Below, piece by piece: positions 6,383-10,967 of a stretch of 10,967 nucleotides of DNA (the stretch's first letter is position 1; each line of letters starts with the position of its first letter). The notes below the pieces were generated by a model. That model saw nothing but the letters and a program-made list of their open reading frames with translations, was not told the DNA's origin and searched no databases. The stretch is taken from positions 1-10,967 of the forward strand of contig SPBW01000062.1 of the NCBI GenBank assembly GCA_004525685.1. The letters run 5' to 3'. Source of the DNA: Candidatus Atribacteria bacterium. GTDB taxonomy: Bacteria > Bipolaricaulota > Bipolaricaulia > UBA7950 > UBA9294. A program made the position numbers and the translations under genes.

Positions 6383-7030
6383 TCAATTGACAGCGTCTGA
6401 CGTCGAACCTTGGGTTCGAAGCGAGAGCGGTTTGGTCATCCTCAGGATGTTGGGGCTCACAATTCGAGTGCGTGGCCATCGCGCGACCATCGCAAATCCG
6501 TGCCGCTCGTAAAGCCTCCTGGCGACCTTGTTGTGGGCGGCGACATCAATGGCAAACTGTGTCGATTGAGTGGCGCGCGCTCGATCTTCAAGGGCTTGGA
6601 GTAGCTTCGAGCCAATGCCTTGGCCCCGCTGGGCTTCATCGACGGCGAGGAACTCCACGTAGAAGTCGCCATCATCGTAGGTGTGAAGGAATCTCATCAT
6701 CGGCGCGATCATTGCGTAGATGAGTGCGATGCGGAGCTTGCTTCGCCCGGCAAATCGCTTGACGACGTCCTTGCTGAATGCTTGATACTGCTCGGCTGTA
6801 TAGCCCGAGATCATCCCGACGATGGTCCCGTCAACCTCGGCAAACAAGGCCGTCTCATAGGACAGATCGTGGTTCGGCTCAAGATAAGCGTTCGAGATGA
6901 TTTCCTCGAACCGCTTGCCAAACAACTTCGCGAATCCCCCATTCGATGCGCTGTTCATGTAGCTCGCGAACTTCAATCCCTCATCAAGTGTTGGTCTGGC
7001 TTGTCGAATCGTGATGTCAGATTGACTCAT
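6383..7030 (-). CDS. GNAT-family N-acetyltransferase
   Basis: 215-residue acyl-CoA-dependent acetyltransferase. Residues 5-75 form the N-terminal strand-helix unit (I-T-I-R-Q-A-R-P; A-L-F-A-E-V-D-G-T-I-V-G-M). Motif A is complete: V-E-F-L-A-V-D-E-A-Q-R-G-Q-G-I-G-S-K-L-L (125-144), whose R135-G140 loop binds the CoA pyrophosphate. Motif B follows with N167, A170, Y174 and H-G-F (177-179), as expected for the general acid region. An inserted segment (about 80-120) with Y-A-M-I-A-P-M-M-R-F-L may shape the substrate pocket. No Shine-Dalgarno sequence is evident before ATG 7030, so the start is less certain. Acceptor substrate unknown. It stands alone: 229 nt separate it from the RHH gene downstream, and the TM2 gene upstream is divergent. 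Confidence 0.87.
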   Translation of the reverse strand: MSQSDITIRQARPTLDEGLKFASYMNSASNGGFAKLFGKRFEEIISNAYLEPNHDLSYETALFAEVDGTIVGMISGYTAEQYQAFSKDVVKRFAGRSKLRIALIYAMIAPMMRFLHTYDDGDFYVEFLAVDEAQRGQGIGSKLLQALEDRARATQSTQFAIDVAAHNKVARRLYERHGFAMVARWPRTRIVSPNILRMTKPLSLRTQGSTSDAVN

Positions 7031-7244
7031 AAAGCCAGTCTAGCCGATTGCTGAGGGGCGCTTCAATCGAAAGTGGGGCCGAGTGCACTGTGGCATCTAC
7101 GAATTCGGGGAATCGATCAGAGCCAAAGAGAAGGAGGATTGACTTCCAATGCAGCATCTGACCCCGATGACAGTGGTAGATCCTGGAGACGAGGAGGAAT
7201 AGAGTCTGTGTCCCTGATTCGCCGATTCGGAACGCGCGTGAAGT

Positions 7245-7274
7245 TTGACATCGTGGAGCTGTCTCTTCTAGAGT
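7245..7274 (+). promoter_or_regulatory. possible promoter for the TM2 gene
   Basis: A perfect -35 TTGACA (7245-7250), an 18-nt spacer and -10 TAGAGT (7269-7274, 4 of 6). The predicted start near 7281 gives a leader of about 20 nt that includes the GGAGG at 7288-7292. Confidence 0.45.
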
Positions 7275-7300
7275 ACGGGTAGCTGGTGGAGGTGGTTAGC

Positions 7301-7624
7301 ATGTATTGTCCTCATTGTGGCAAAGAAGTGGCGTCCGACGCCGTAGTCTGTATCGGCTGTGGTCGAAGTCTCCAAACGACTTCTCGGCCGATACGCCCTG
7401 CGAATGTCAGCCCGAAATCCCGACTTGTCGCTGCGCTTCTTGCTTGGTTCGTCGGCGTTCTAGGGATCCATCGTTTCTACATTGGGAAGACAGGCACAGG
7501 AGTGCTGATGCTAGTTACCTTCGGCGGACTCGGACTCTGGGCGCTCATCGACTTCATCATGATCATTGCGGGCTCAATGCGGGATATTGATGGGCTCCTG
7601 ATCACTGAATGGAACCTCGATTGA
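7301..7624 (+). CDS. zinc-ribbon TM2-domain membrane protein
   Basis: 107-residue small membrane protein of unknown role. ATG 7301 is chosen because GGAGG (7288-7292) lies 8 nt upstream; a GTG at 7286 would put the ribosome site inside the gene. The N-terminus is a zinc ribbon, C3-P-H-C6 ... C17-I-G-C20, followed by a flexible linker (22-39). A TM2 domain follows: K-S-R-L-V-A-A-L-L-A-W-F-V-G-V-L-G-I-H-R-F-Y-I-G-K as the first helix and turn, then G-V-L-M-L-V-T-F-G-G-L-G-L-W-A-L-I-D as the second helix, ending with M-R-D-I-D-G. That order is the standard form for bacterial TM2 proteins. The next gene (DUF4234-like), 187 nt on, is also a small membrane protein on the same strand. Confidence 0.9.
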   Translation: MYCPHCGKEVASDAVVCIGCGRSLQTTSRPIRPANVSPKSRLVAALLAWFVGVLGIHRFYIGKTGTGVLMLVTFGGLGLWALIDFIMIIAGSMRDIDGLLITEWNLD

Positions 7625-7811
7625 GCAACGAAGAATAGGCTGCAACGAGGAGGTGCGACGCGCTTGGGCAACCCCTAAGGATGTACGAGCAGAGGAGAGG
7701 TGGTCGCTTGGAACATGCATGTGTCGTAGCTGACCCTGATGTGGTGTAAAGCAAGAGTAGGTAGCAGGAAGCAGTGCGTCATCCTGCACCTGAGCAAGGA
7801 GGTTCGTTGAC

Positions 7812-8111
7812 ATGACACGTCGAAGTCCGATTGCCGTTTTCCTTCTGCCGTTCGTAACCTTTGGTTTCTACGCACTCTTCTGGATCGTACGTACGAAGAC
7901 GGAGATGAACTCGCGCGGTGCGGGAATTCCTACCGCGTGGTTGCTGTTGATACCGATTGTGAATATCTACTGGCTGTACAGATTTGCACAGGGAGTGGAT
8001 CACGTAACCGGCGGGAGAATGTCCACGGCAGCAGCGTTCTTGCTGACGCTCTTCCTCGGAACCATCGGCTACGCTGTGATCCAATCCTCGCTCAATGACG
8101 TTGCGAACTAG
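7812..8111 (+). CDS. DUF4234-like small membrane protein
   Basis: 99-residue membrane protein. ATG 7812 follows AAGGAGG (7796-7802) with 9-nt spacing. Three hydrophobic helices are visible at about 6-27, 41-58 and 71-91. The opening R-R-S-P-I-A-V-F-L-L-P-F-V-T-F-G-F-Y-A-L-F-W, followed by a short charged loop (R-T-K-T-E-M-N), is the hallmark of DUF4234 proteins; the middle helix I-P-I-V-N-I-Y-W-L-Y-R-F also fits. Function unknown for the family. It lies after the TM2 gene in the same direction. The 187-nt spacer between them holds no convincing gene, only a 10-bp palindrome ACATGCATGT at 7713. Tandem hairpins follow the stop codon. Confidence 0.83.
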   Translation: MTRRSPIAVFLLPFVTFGFYALFWIVRTKTEMNSRGAGIPTAWLLLIPIVNIYWLYRFAQGVDHVTGGRMSTAAAFLLTLFLGTIGYAVIQSSLNDVAN

Positions 8112-8127
8112 AGTTGGGCACCTTCGC

Positions 8128-8172
8128 GCCAGCGGGTCGAACGGAGCCGCTGGCTGCGGTCTGAATCCGCAG
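8128..8172 (+). terminator. tandem stem-loops after the DUF4234-like gene
   Basis: GCCAGCGG (8128-8135) pairs with CCGCTGGC (8147-8154), an 8-bp stem with an 11-nt loop. CTGCGG (8154-8159) pairs with CCGCAG (8167-8172), a 6-bp stem with a 7-nt loop. They begin 16 nt past the stop codon and may end that transcript, though only GGGTTT follows. They may also be a diverged copy of the paired-hairpin units that come next. Confidence 0.4.
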
Positions 8173-8184
8173 GGTTTACCATTA

Positions 8185-8313
8185 GGAGTTGCCAGGCAAC
8201 TCCCCAAGCTACTCAGCATAGCTGAGTAGCCGTCTACGCATCAACAGAAACCAAAACAGGAGTTGAGCTTCCCAAATGCCAACTCCCAGGCTGCTCTGTT
8301 ACGCAGAGCAGCC
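8185..8313. repeat. two tandem copies of a double-hairpin unit (REP-like)
   Basis: Unit A: GGAGTTGCC/GGCAACTCC (8185-8193/8195-8203), then GCTACTCAGC-ATA-GCTGAGTAGC (8208-8230), then CGTCTACGC. Unit B starts 74 nt later: GGAGTTG/CAACTCC (8259-8265/8280-8286), then the 10-bp stem GGCTGCTCTG/CAGAGCAGCC with loop TTACG (8289-8313), then CGTCTATG. The same order (a GAGTTG hairpin, then a hairpin about 20-25 nt long) recurs inverted at 10766-10811 inside the transposase remnant. Stem sequences differ between copies with both arms changed together, showing selection for pairing. Confidence 0.65.
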
Positions 8314-8352
8314 CCGTCTATGTGCGCATAATACAATGATAGACCCCGTAGC

Positions 8353-8439
8353 CCGATTGGATTCGCGCAGCTGATTTGGTGGAAAGCGATTCTCGGACTG
8401 GTCGTTTGGCCCTACTACCTTGGAGCGTTCCTAAGGTAG
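8353..8439 (+). pseudogene. remnant encoding a hydrophobic C-terminal peptide
   Basis: The frame reads P-I-G-F-A-Q-L-I-W-W-K-A-I-L-G-L-V-V-W-P-Y-Y-L-G-A-F-L-R-stop, a typical membrane helix with interfacial Trp/Tyr. No start codon or ribosome site is present; the frame opens at 8332 after a stop. It may be the end of a decayed small membrane gene related to the two upstream, or chance. Confidence 0.25.
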
Positions 8440-8509
8440 GAGCCAAGGCTTCAAGGCGCTCCCCGGGCAAATCTTGAGATGCAGTTGTGAGGTCTAGCTC
8501 TTGTTGGTT

Positions 8510-8535
8510 GATGCAAGATACAAGGTGTGACCCCG
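8510..8535 (+). repeat. 26-bp dispersed repeat, copy 1
   Basis: GATGCAAGATACAAGG followed by TGTGACCCCG matches 10599-10624 at 25 of 26 positions in the same orientation. The GACCCC core and CAAGG/TGCAAGA context resemble terminal motifs seen around RAYT-type transposases. Confidence 0.7.
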
Positions 8536-8590
8536 AAGCTTGACGTCACCTTGAGAGGTCTGCGGAGAATAGTATCCGCATCATCATGAT

Positions 8591-8776
8591 GTGCCGAGCC
8601 TCCTGGGAGACGGAGCGCCTAATGCTGAGGGGCGGACCGTGTCTTTTGCCGCAACATTCAGGGTCTCGTCCCTTGATCGAGAGACCAAGACGCTGGCGTG
8701 CAGCACTGAATTCAGTTGGATGGAGATGCTCGTGGGTCAGATGGATCGGGCCGATCTGGGACTGACCAGCATCAGG
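8591..8776 (+). pseudogene. coding-like fragment of unknown family, cut off by an inverted repeat
   Basis: The frame reads P-S-L-L-G-D-G-A-P-N-A-E-G-R-T-V-S-F, then A-T-F-R-V-S-S-L-D-R-E-T, and later S-W-M-E-M-L-V-G-Q-M-D-R-A-D-L-G-L. It looks protein-like, with alternating strands and an amphipathic helix. Upstream it has a stop near 8588 and no ribosome site before the GTG at 8591. At its right end it runs into the inverted repeat starting at 8779. I do not recognise the family; it is probably a gene fragment. Confidence 0.3.
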
Positions 8777-8778
8777 GG

Positions 8779-8847
8779 CAGGTCTTGCATTGCAGCACCT
8801 GGCTCTCGCCAATCCTGCCCATCATATGTATCGCAGTGCAAGACCTG
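8779..8847. repeat. inverted-repeat pair bounding a 69-nt miniature element
   Basis: CAGGTCTTGCATTGC (8779-8793) and GCAGTGCAAGACCTG (8833-8847) are reverse complements at 14 of 15 positions. Outward, both ends continue as GG[G/A]G before CAGGTC. The arrangement resembles a RAYT-associated miniature element. Its right end lies 11 nt from the stop codon of the secreted-protein gene, so the hairpin could also end that transcript. Confidence 0.6.
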
Positions 8848-8857
8848 ACTCCGAGGA

Positions 8858-9928
8858 TTAAGTTGTTGGCTCGGCGAGATGGATGGGAATGTTTTGTGTC
8901 GATCCGTCTTCAAACACGAGATGGATGCTGTAGTCACCGGCAGCGAGTTCATCGGTAGGGATCTCTAAGCTGTAGATGGAGGTCCCACTACCGCAACGCA
9001 CGACCCAATGATCGAGCAACGCTGACGTCACGGGGCGAGCGCTAAGATCCAGAGCGTAGATGTACAGATGGATGTAGCTGGTTACGTTCGGTATCCCATC
9101 AATGAGGATGCGGCATCTTCCTGTGATGGTCTCACCCACTTGATAGACGGCCATCGGATCACTCCCGTCGCCCGCCGAAGTACCCAGCGACGCGCTTCCC
9201 GTTGAGGGTAGACCGTAGGTATCCAGCACAGGCTCGTCAGCAAACGCGAGGACGACGTCATGTATTGGGGAGAGTAGCGCATACAACGGGATATCGAACT
9301 CGTAGCCCCCGGTCACGGAATCACACGGGACGAATCGATAGTCAATGAGGGTTCTCGTTGGCGGGTTCGCAGAGTAATCAGTCTCGTAAATACATAGATG
9401 AAGCGGAGAAACGCACGTGACAGATCCATCGAGATCGAGTAAACGGAACGACTCAATGCCGACCTGATCACCCTGGGTTGTAGCGGGAACTCGATCCAGG
9501 ATGGAACCTTCTCCGCCAGCACCGAGAGGGAGAATTTCAAGTGGAGCGGTGCGCGATGAACACGCTTTACCCCCGGAAAGCGTGGGAGCTGGCGCCGCGC
9601 CACCTGCGGTTTGCCAACCCGTGGCCGGAGGCGTAGCAGCAGATGAAACCTGTTCATATCCGTGCGCGCCACTGGTGACGATCCACTTGCCTGCAGAGTA
9701 GTAGATCTCAGCAAGGATGCCGATGACATAGCGGGGCTTGCCGTTCAGCATGCCATCGAATACGTGGGTTCCATTCACCTGCGTTGTCCCTGCGCCCGAT
9801 ACGATGACGTCTTCGTAGCAGTCTTTGTTGATACACGTGCAGTCTGCCAACGCTCGTCCACTAATCAACCCTACGACGAGAACCATCGCCACACCGATTC
9901 GCCTTAGCCGACCGATTTCCTGATTCAT
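8858..9928 (-). CDS. secreted beta-rich protein with two C-terminal repeats
   Basis: 356-residue exported protein of unknown function. ATG 9928 is preferred over GTG 9934 because GGGGTGG lies just before it. The signal peptide (basic R-L-R-R, a hydrophobic core, A-L-A at 26-28) is followed by a Cys-rich start, D-C-T-C-I-N-K-D-C. Residues of about 40-110 match a widespread small beta module, shown by S-G-A-G-T, V-N-G-T, L-N-G-K-P-R-Y-V, K-W-I-V-T and T-P-P-A-T-G-W. After a Gly/Ala linker come two related beta-sandwich-like repeats. The first contains L-I-D-Y-R-F-V-P-C-D-S ... Y-E-F-D-I-P, the second L-L-D-H-W-V-V-R-C-G-S ... Y-S-L-E-I-P, each with one conserved Cys. The stop codon almost abuts the inverted repeat at 8779-8847. 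Confidence 0.82.
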   Translation of the reverse strand: MNQEIGRLRRIGVAMVLVVGLISGRALADCTCINKDCYEDVIVSGAGTTQVNGTHVFDGMLNGKPRYVIGILAEIYYSAGKWIVTSGAHGYEQVSSAATPPATGWQTAGGAAPAPTLSGGKACSSRTAPLEILPLGAGGEGSILDRVPATTQGDQVGIESFRLLDLDGSVTCVSPLHLCIYETDYSANPPTRTLIDYRFVPCDSVTGGYEFDIPLYALLSPIHDVVLAFADEPVLDTYGLPSTGSASLGTSAGDGSDPMAVYQVGETITGRCRILIDGIPNVTSYIHLYIYALDLSARPVTSALLDHWVVRCGSGTSIYSLEIPTDELAAGDYSIHLVFEDGSTQNIPIHLAEPTT

Positions 9929-10194
9929 TGCCACCCCACGATCTCAGATTCCTGCTCCAGCCCAGCATATTCCGGCACTAGCTCATAATACGGGAAGAAA
10001 CGACATCTCGCGAAACTGCGCGGCCCAGCCGCGTCACGCGAGTGCCATGTCTCGCTTCCCAACGTTGTACGGACGGTGATGATAGGCTGGCTGAATGGTA
10101 ACACACTGGATTTGACAACGAATCCGAAACTGACCCCGAACCGCAGCAGACGGCCTAATCTGACTTCGCTTGGGTGCCTTTGGTTGCTTTGCAC
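9925..10194 (-). CDS. possible small gene overlapping the secreted-protein start
   Basis: An 89-codon frame from a GTG at 10194 whose TGA overlaps the ATG of the secreted-protein gene as ATGA, the usual form of translational coupling. The C-terminal half reads R-C-R-F-F-P-Y-Y-E-L-V-P-E-Y-A-G-L-E-Q-E-S-E. No family recognised. No good ribosome site lies before 10194, the first part overlaps the extended tail of the YjbR-like gene, and later starts (GTG near 10102) are equally weak. Nothing else is visible between 9935 and 10154. Confidence 0.25.
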   Translation of the reverse strand: MQSNQRHPSEVRLGRLLRFGVSFGFVVKSSVLPFSQPIITVRTTLGSETWHSRDAAGPRSFARCRFFPYYELVPEYAGLEQESEIVGWQ

Positions 10195-10538
10195 TTCTTA
10201 CCTGCTCCACACGTCTGGTCATAGGACTCCGCTAGCCACTTCTCTCAGATCTGCTTGGGTAAGGGTTCTTTGGCTGTGAATCGTGCGGTTACCCATCCGA
10301 TTGACCCTACCTCAAACCTCTTGGGCCCTTTCTCAGCCAATTCCAGAGCTTGCGGCATCGAGGCGTTGACTTTGAACATCGCCTTGAATCCCCGCCCCTT
10401 CGGTCCAGGGCCGATGAACAAGAAGCTGTCCTTGCCAGCCTTGAATGAACTCTGATTGCAGGACGTTCCCTGCGCCACACCTGGAAACTTGGCTGCCGCT
10501 TCTCGGATTGCTTCAGTTGGGTCTGGGGACTTCGCCAT
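10155..10538 (-). pseudogene. MmcQ/YjbR-like protein gene interrupted by an in-frame TGA
   Basis: From ATG 10538 the frame gives 97 residues matching the YjbR/MmcQ (DUF-type) fold: K-F-P-G-V-A-Q-G-T-S-C-N-Q-S-S-F-K, F-L-F-I-G-P, Y/F-K-A-M-F-K-V, R-F-E-V-G-S-I-G-W-V-T-A-R-F and P-L-P-K-Q-I. A TGA at 10247-10245 then falls where the family usually has Trp. Reading on in the same frame gives E-K-W-L-A-E-S-Y-D, the normal C-terminal family motif, then 21 more codons to a TAG at 10157-10155. The break is thus a single nonsense change (TGG to TGA) in otherwise well-kept sequence: a recent pseudogene, a functional protein shortened by about 30 residues, or readthrough. No Shine-Dalgarno site is evident at the start. 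Family role: poorly defined, possibly nucleic-acid binding. Confidence 0.75.
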
Positions 10539-10598
10539 GATTCAGGGAGTCTAGCGATTCGTGATTCGGGAATGAAGGACAGCCCGGAATCTAGCATC

Positions 10599-10624
10599 GA
10601 TGCAAGATACAAGGTATGACCCCG
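10599..10624 (+). repeat. 26-bp dispersed repeat, copy 2
   Basis: Matches 8510-8535 at 25 of 26 positions. It sits exactly where the transposase similarity ends and so probably marks the element's end or the site of a deletion. Confidence 0.7.
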
Positions 10625-10765
10625 GACACACTTGACCACTCGTATTCACATGACTGGGCAACGATACCTGCGCGGACAGGGTTTCGAAGTACATACCTGG
10701 TTGCTGCAAGAAGGTAGTTCCCATCTAGGGGGCATGAGTGGAATCGCCCTGGAAGAAGGATATCC

Positions 10766-10811
10766 GGCAACTCAGCATGTTGAGTTGCTTGCGAGTTGCT
10801 GGGCGCAACTC
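10766..10811 (-). repeat. double-hairpin unit inside the transposase remnant
   Basis: On the - strand: GAGTTGC/GCAACTC (7-bp stem, loop GCCCA; 10811-10793), then GCAACTCA/TGAGTTGC (8-bp stem; 10788-10767). Order and sequence resemble unit A at 8185-8230: GAGTTG hairpin, CAA spacer, then ACTCA-CAT-TGAGT hairpin. It interrupts and shifts the transposase frame. Confidence 0.6.
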
Positions 10812-10967
10812 GTAGTGATGACGTCTTCGCGGAAGTTGATGTAGCGAGTGTATCGACGGTGTGCCTCACCTATTCCCTGTGCAAGACTCGATTCGGACTC
10901 GGGGACGGCGATGAGGTGAATGTGGTTTGTCATCAAGCACCAGGCTAGGTAGCGAACACCGAATCTC

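Larger units (their letters stand above)
8112..8857. other. long gene-poor stretch rich in stem-loops and element scraps
   Basis: About 750 nt with no intact gene. In order it holds two tandem hairpins, two copies of a double-hairpin unit, a short hydrophobic reading-frame remnant, one copy of a 26-bp repeat shared with the transposase remnant at 10.6 kb, a coding-like fragment and a pair of inverted repeats. It reads as an accumulation zone for small non-autonomous elements between the DUF4234-like gene and the secreted-protein gene. Confidence 0.6.
10591..10967 (-). pseudogene. broken REP-associated tyrosine transposase (Y1/HUH), partial at window edge
   Basis: The - strand from the window end reads R-F-G-V-R-Y-L-A-W-C-L-M-T-N-H-I-H-L-I-A-V-P-E, carrying the His-x-His motif of Y1 transposases, then G-E-A-H-R-R-Y-T-R-Y-I-N-F-R-E, a RAYT hallmark. 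A TGA at 10774-10772 and a frame change follow, at the double hairpin 10766-10811. Beyond it another frame resumes the protein: P-G-R-F-H-S-C-P-L-D-G-N-Y-L-L-A-A-T-R-Y-V, then R-N-P-V-R-A-G-I-V and Y-E-W-S-S. Coding similarity ends at about 10625, where the 26-bp repeat begins, so the last few dozen residues of a normal RAYT are missing too. RAYTs move or maintain REP hairpins; this copy cannot make a full protein. The 5' part lies outside the window. Confidence 0.85.

Noticed and set aside
6405..6420. tRNA T-loop-like GGTTCGAAG
   Set aside because: It lies in the GNAT coding end, and no cloverleaf or CCA end can be built around it.
8185..8313. CRISPR array
   Set aside because: Only two units, with varying palindromes and no constant direct repeat with unique spacers.
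10155..10250. Alternative genetic code (TGA = Trp) or selenocysteine at the YjbR-like TGA
   Set aside because: TGA ends several intact genes here (permease, RHH, TM2) exactly where expected, Trp is encoded by TGG elsewhere, and the family has Trp rather than Cys/Sec at this position.

Overview
The window comes from a bacterial chromosome of moderate-to-high GC. The genes are short, on both strands, mostly carry clear GGAGG/AAGGAG ribosome sites and have few long operons. Two lipoprotein-type signal peptides and one secreted protein point to an organism with an envelope compartment. PKD-domain lipoproteins, a secreted caspase-like protease, a RAYT-type transposase remnant and many one-gene units suggest an uncultured environmental lineage. 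I considered Bipolaricaulota-like or similar candidate phyla, but the sequence alone does not settle this.

Layout. (1) 91-1944: two + strand PKD lipoproteins; the second carries a caspase (peptidase C14) domain with an intact His/Cys dyad. (2) 2158-4651: a divergent locus. On the - strand is a PEP mutase/isocitrate lyase superfamily enzyme. On the + strand are an ArsR-type repressor and, overlapping it by 10 nt, an ArsP/DUF318-type permease with a Cys-rich cytosolic loop. The shared intergenic region holds two sigma70-type promoters of the same architecture (TTGAT[G/A]-N17-TATATT), with a common motif over both -10 boxes. (3) 4770-6153: on the - strand, a two-lobed aspartyl protease made of two retropepsin-like units, preceded by a ribbon-helix-helix (RHH) protein whose leader contains a perfect 15-bp palindrome. 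(4) 6383-7030: a GNAT acetyltransferase (-). (5) 7301-8111: two small membrane proteins (+), a zinc-ribbon TM2 protein and a DUF4234-like protein. (6) 8112-8857: about 750 nt without an intact gene, filled with stem-loops, repeats and gene scraps. (7) 8858-9928: a secreted beta-rich protein (-) with two homologous C-terminal repeats. (8) 10155-10538: a YjbR-like gene (-) whose conserved C-terminal motif continues in frame past a TGA. (9) 10591-10967: the remains of a REP-associated tyrosine (Y1/HUH) transposase (-), broken by a double-hairpin element.

Connections. The ArsR-permease pair is very probably a metalloid or toxic-ion response operon; whether the divergent enzyme belongs to it is the most interesting functional question here. 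The hairpin units at 8185-8313 resemble the hairpin unit inside the transposase remnant, and a 26-bp direct repeat occurs at both 8510 and 10599. The 8.1-10.9 kb part therefore looks like a landing ground for RAYT-type non-autonomous elements.
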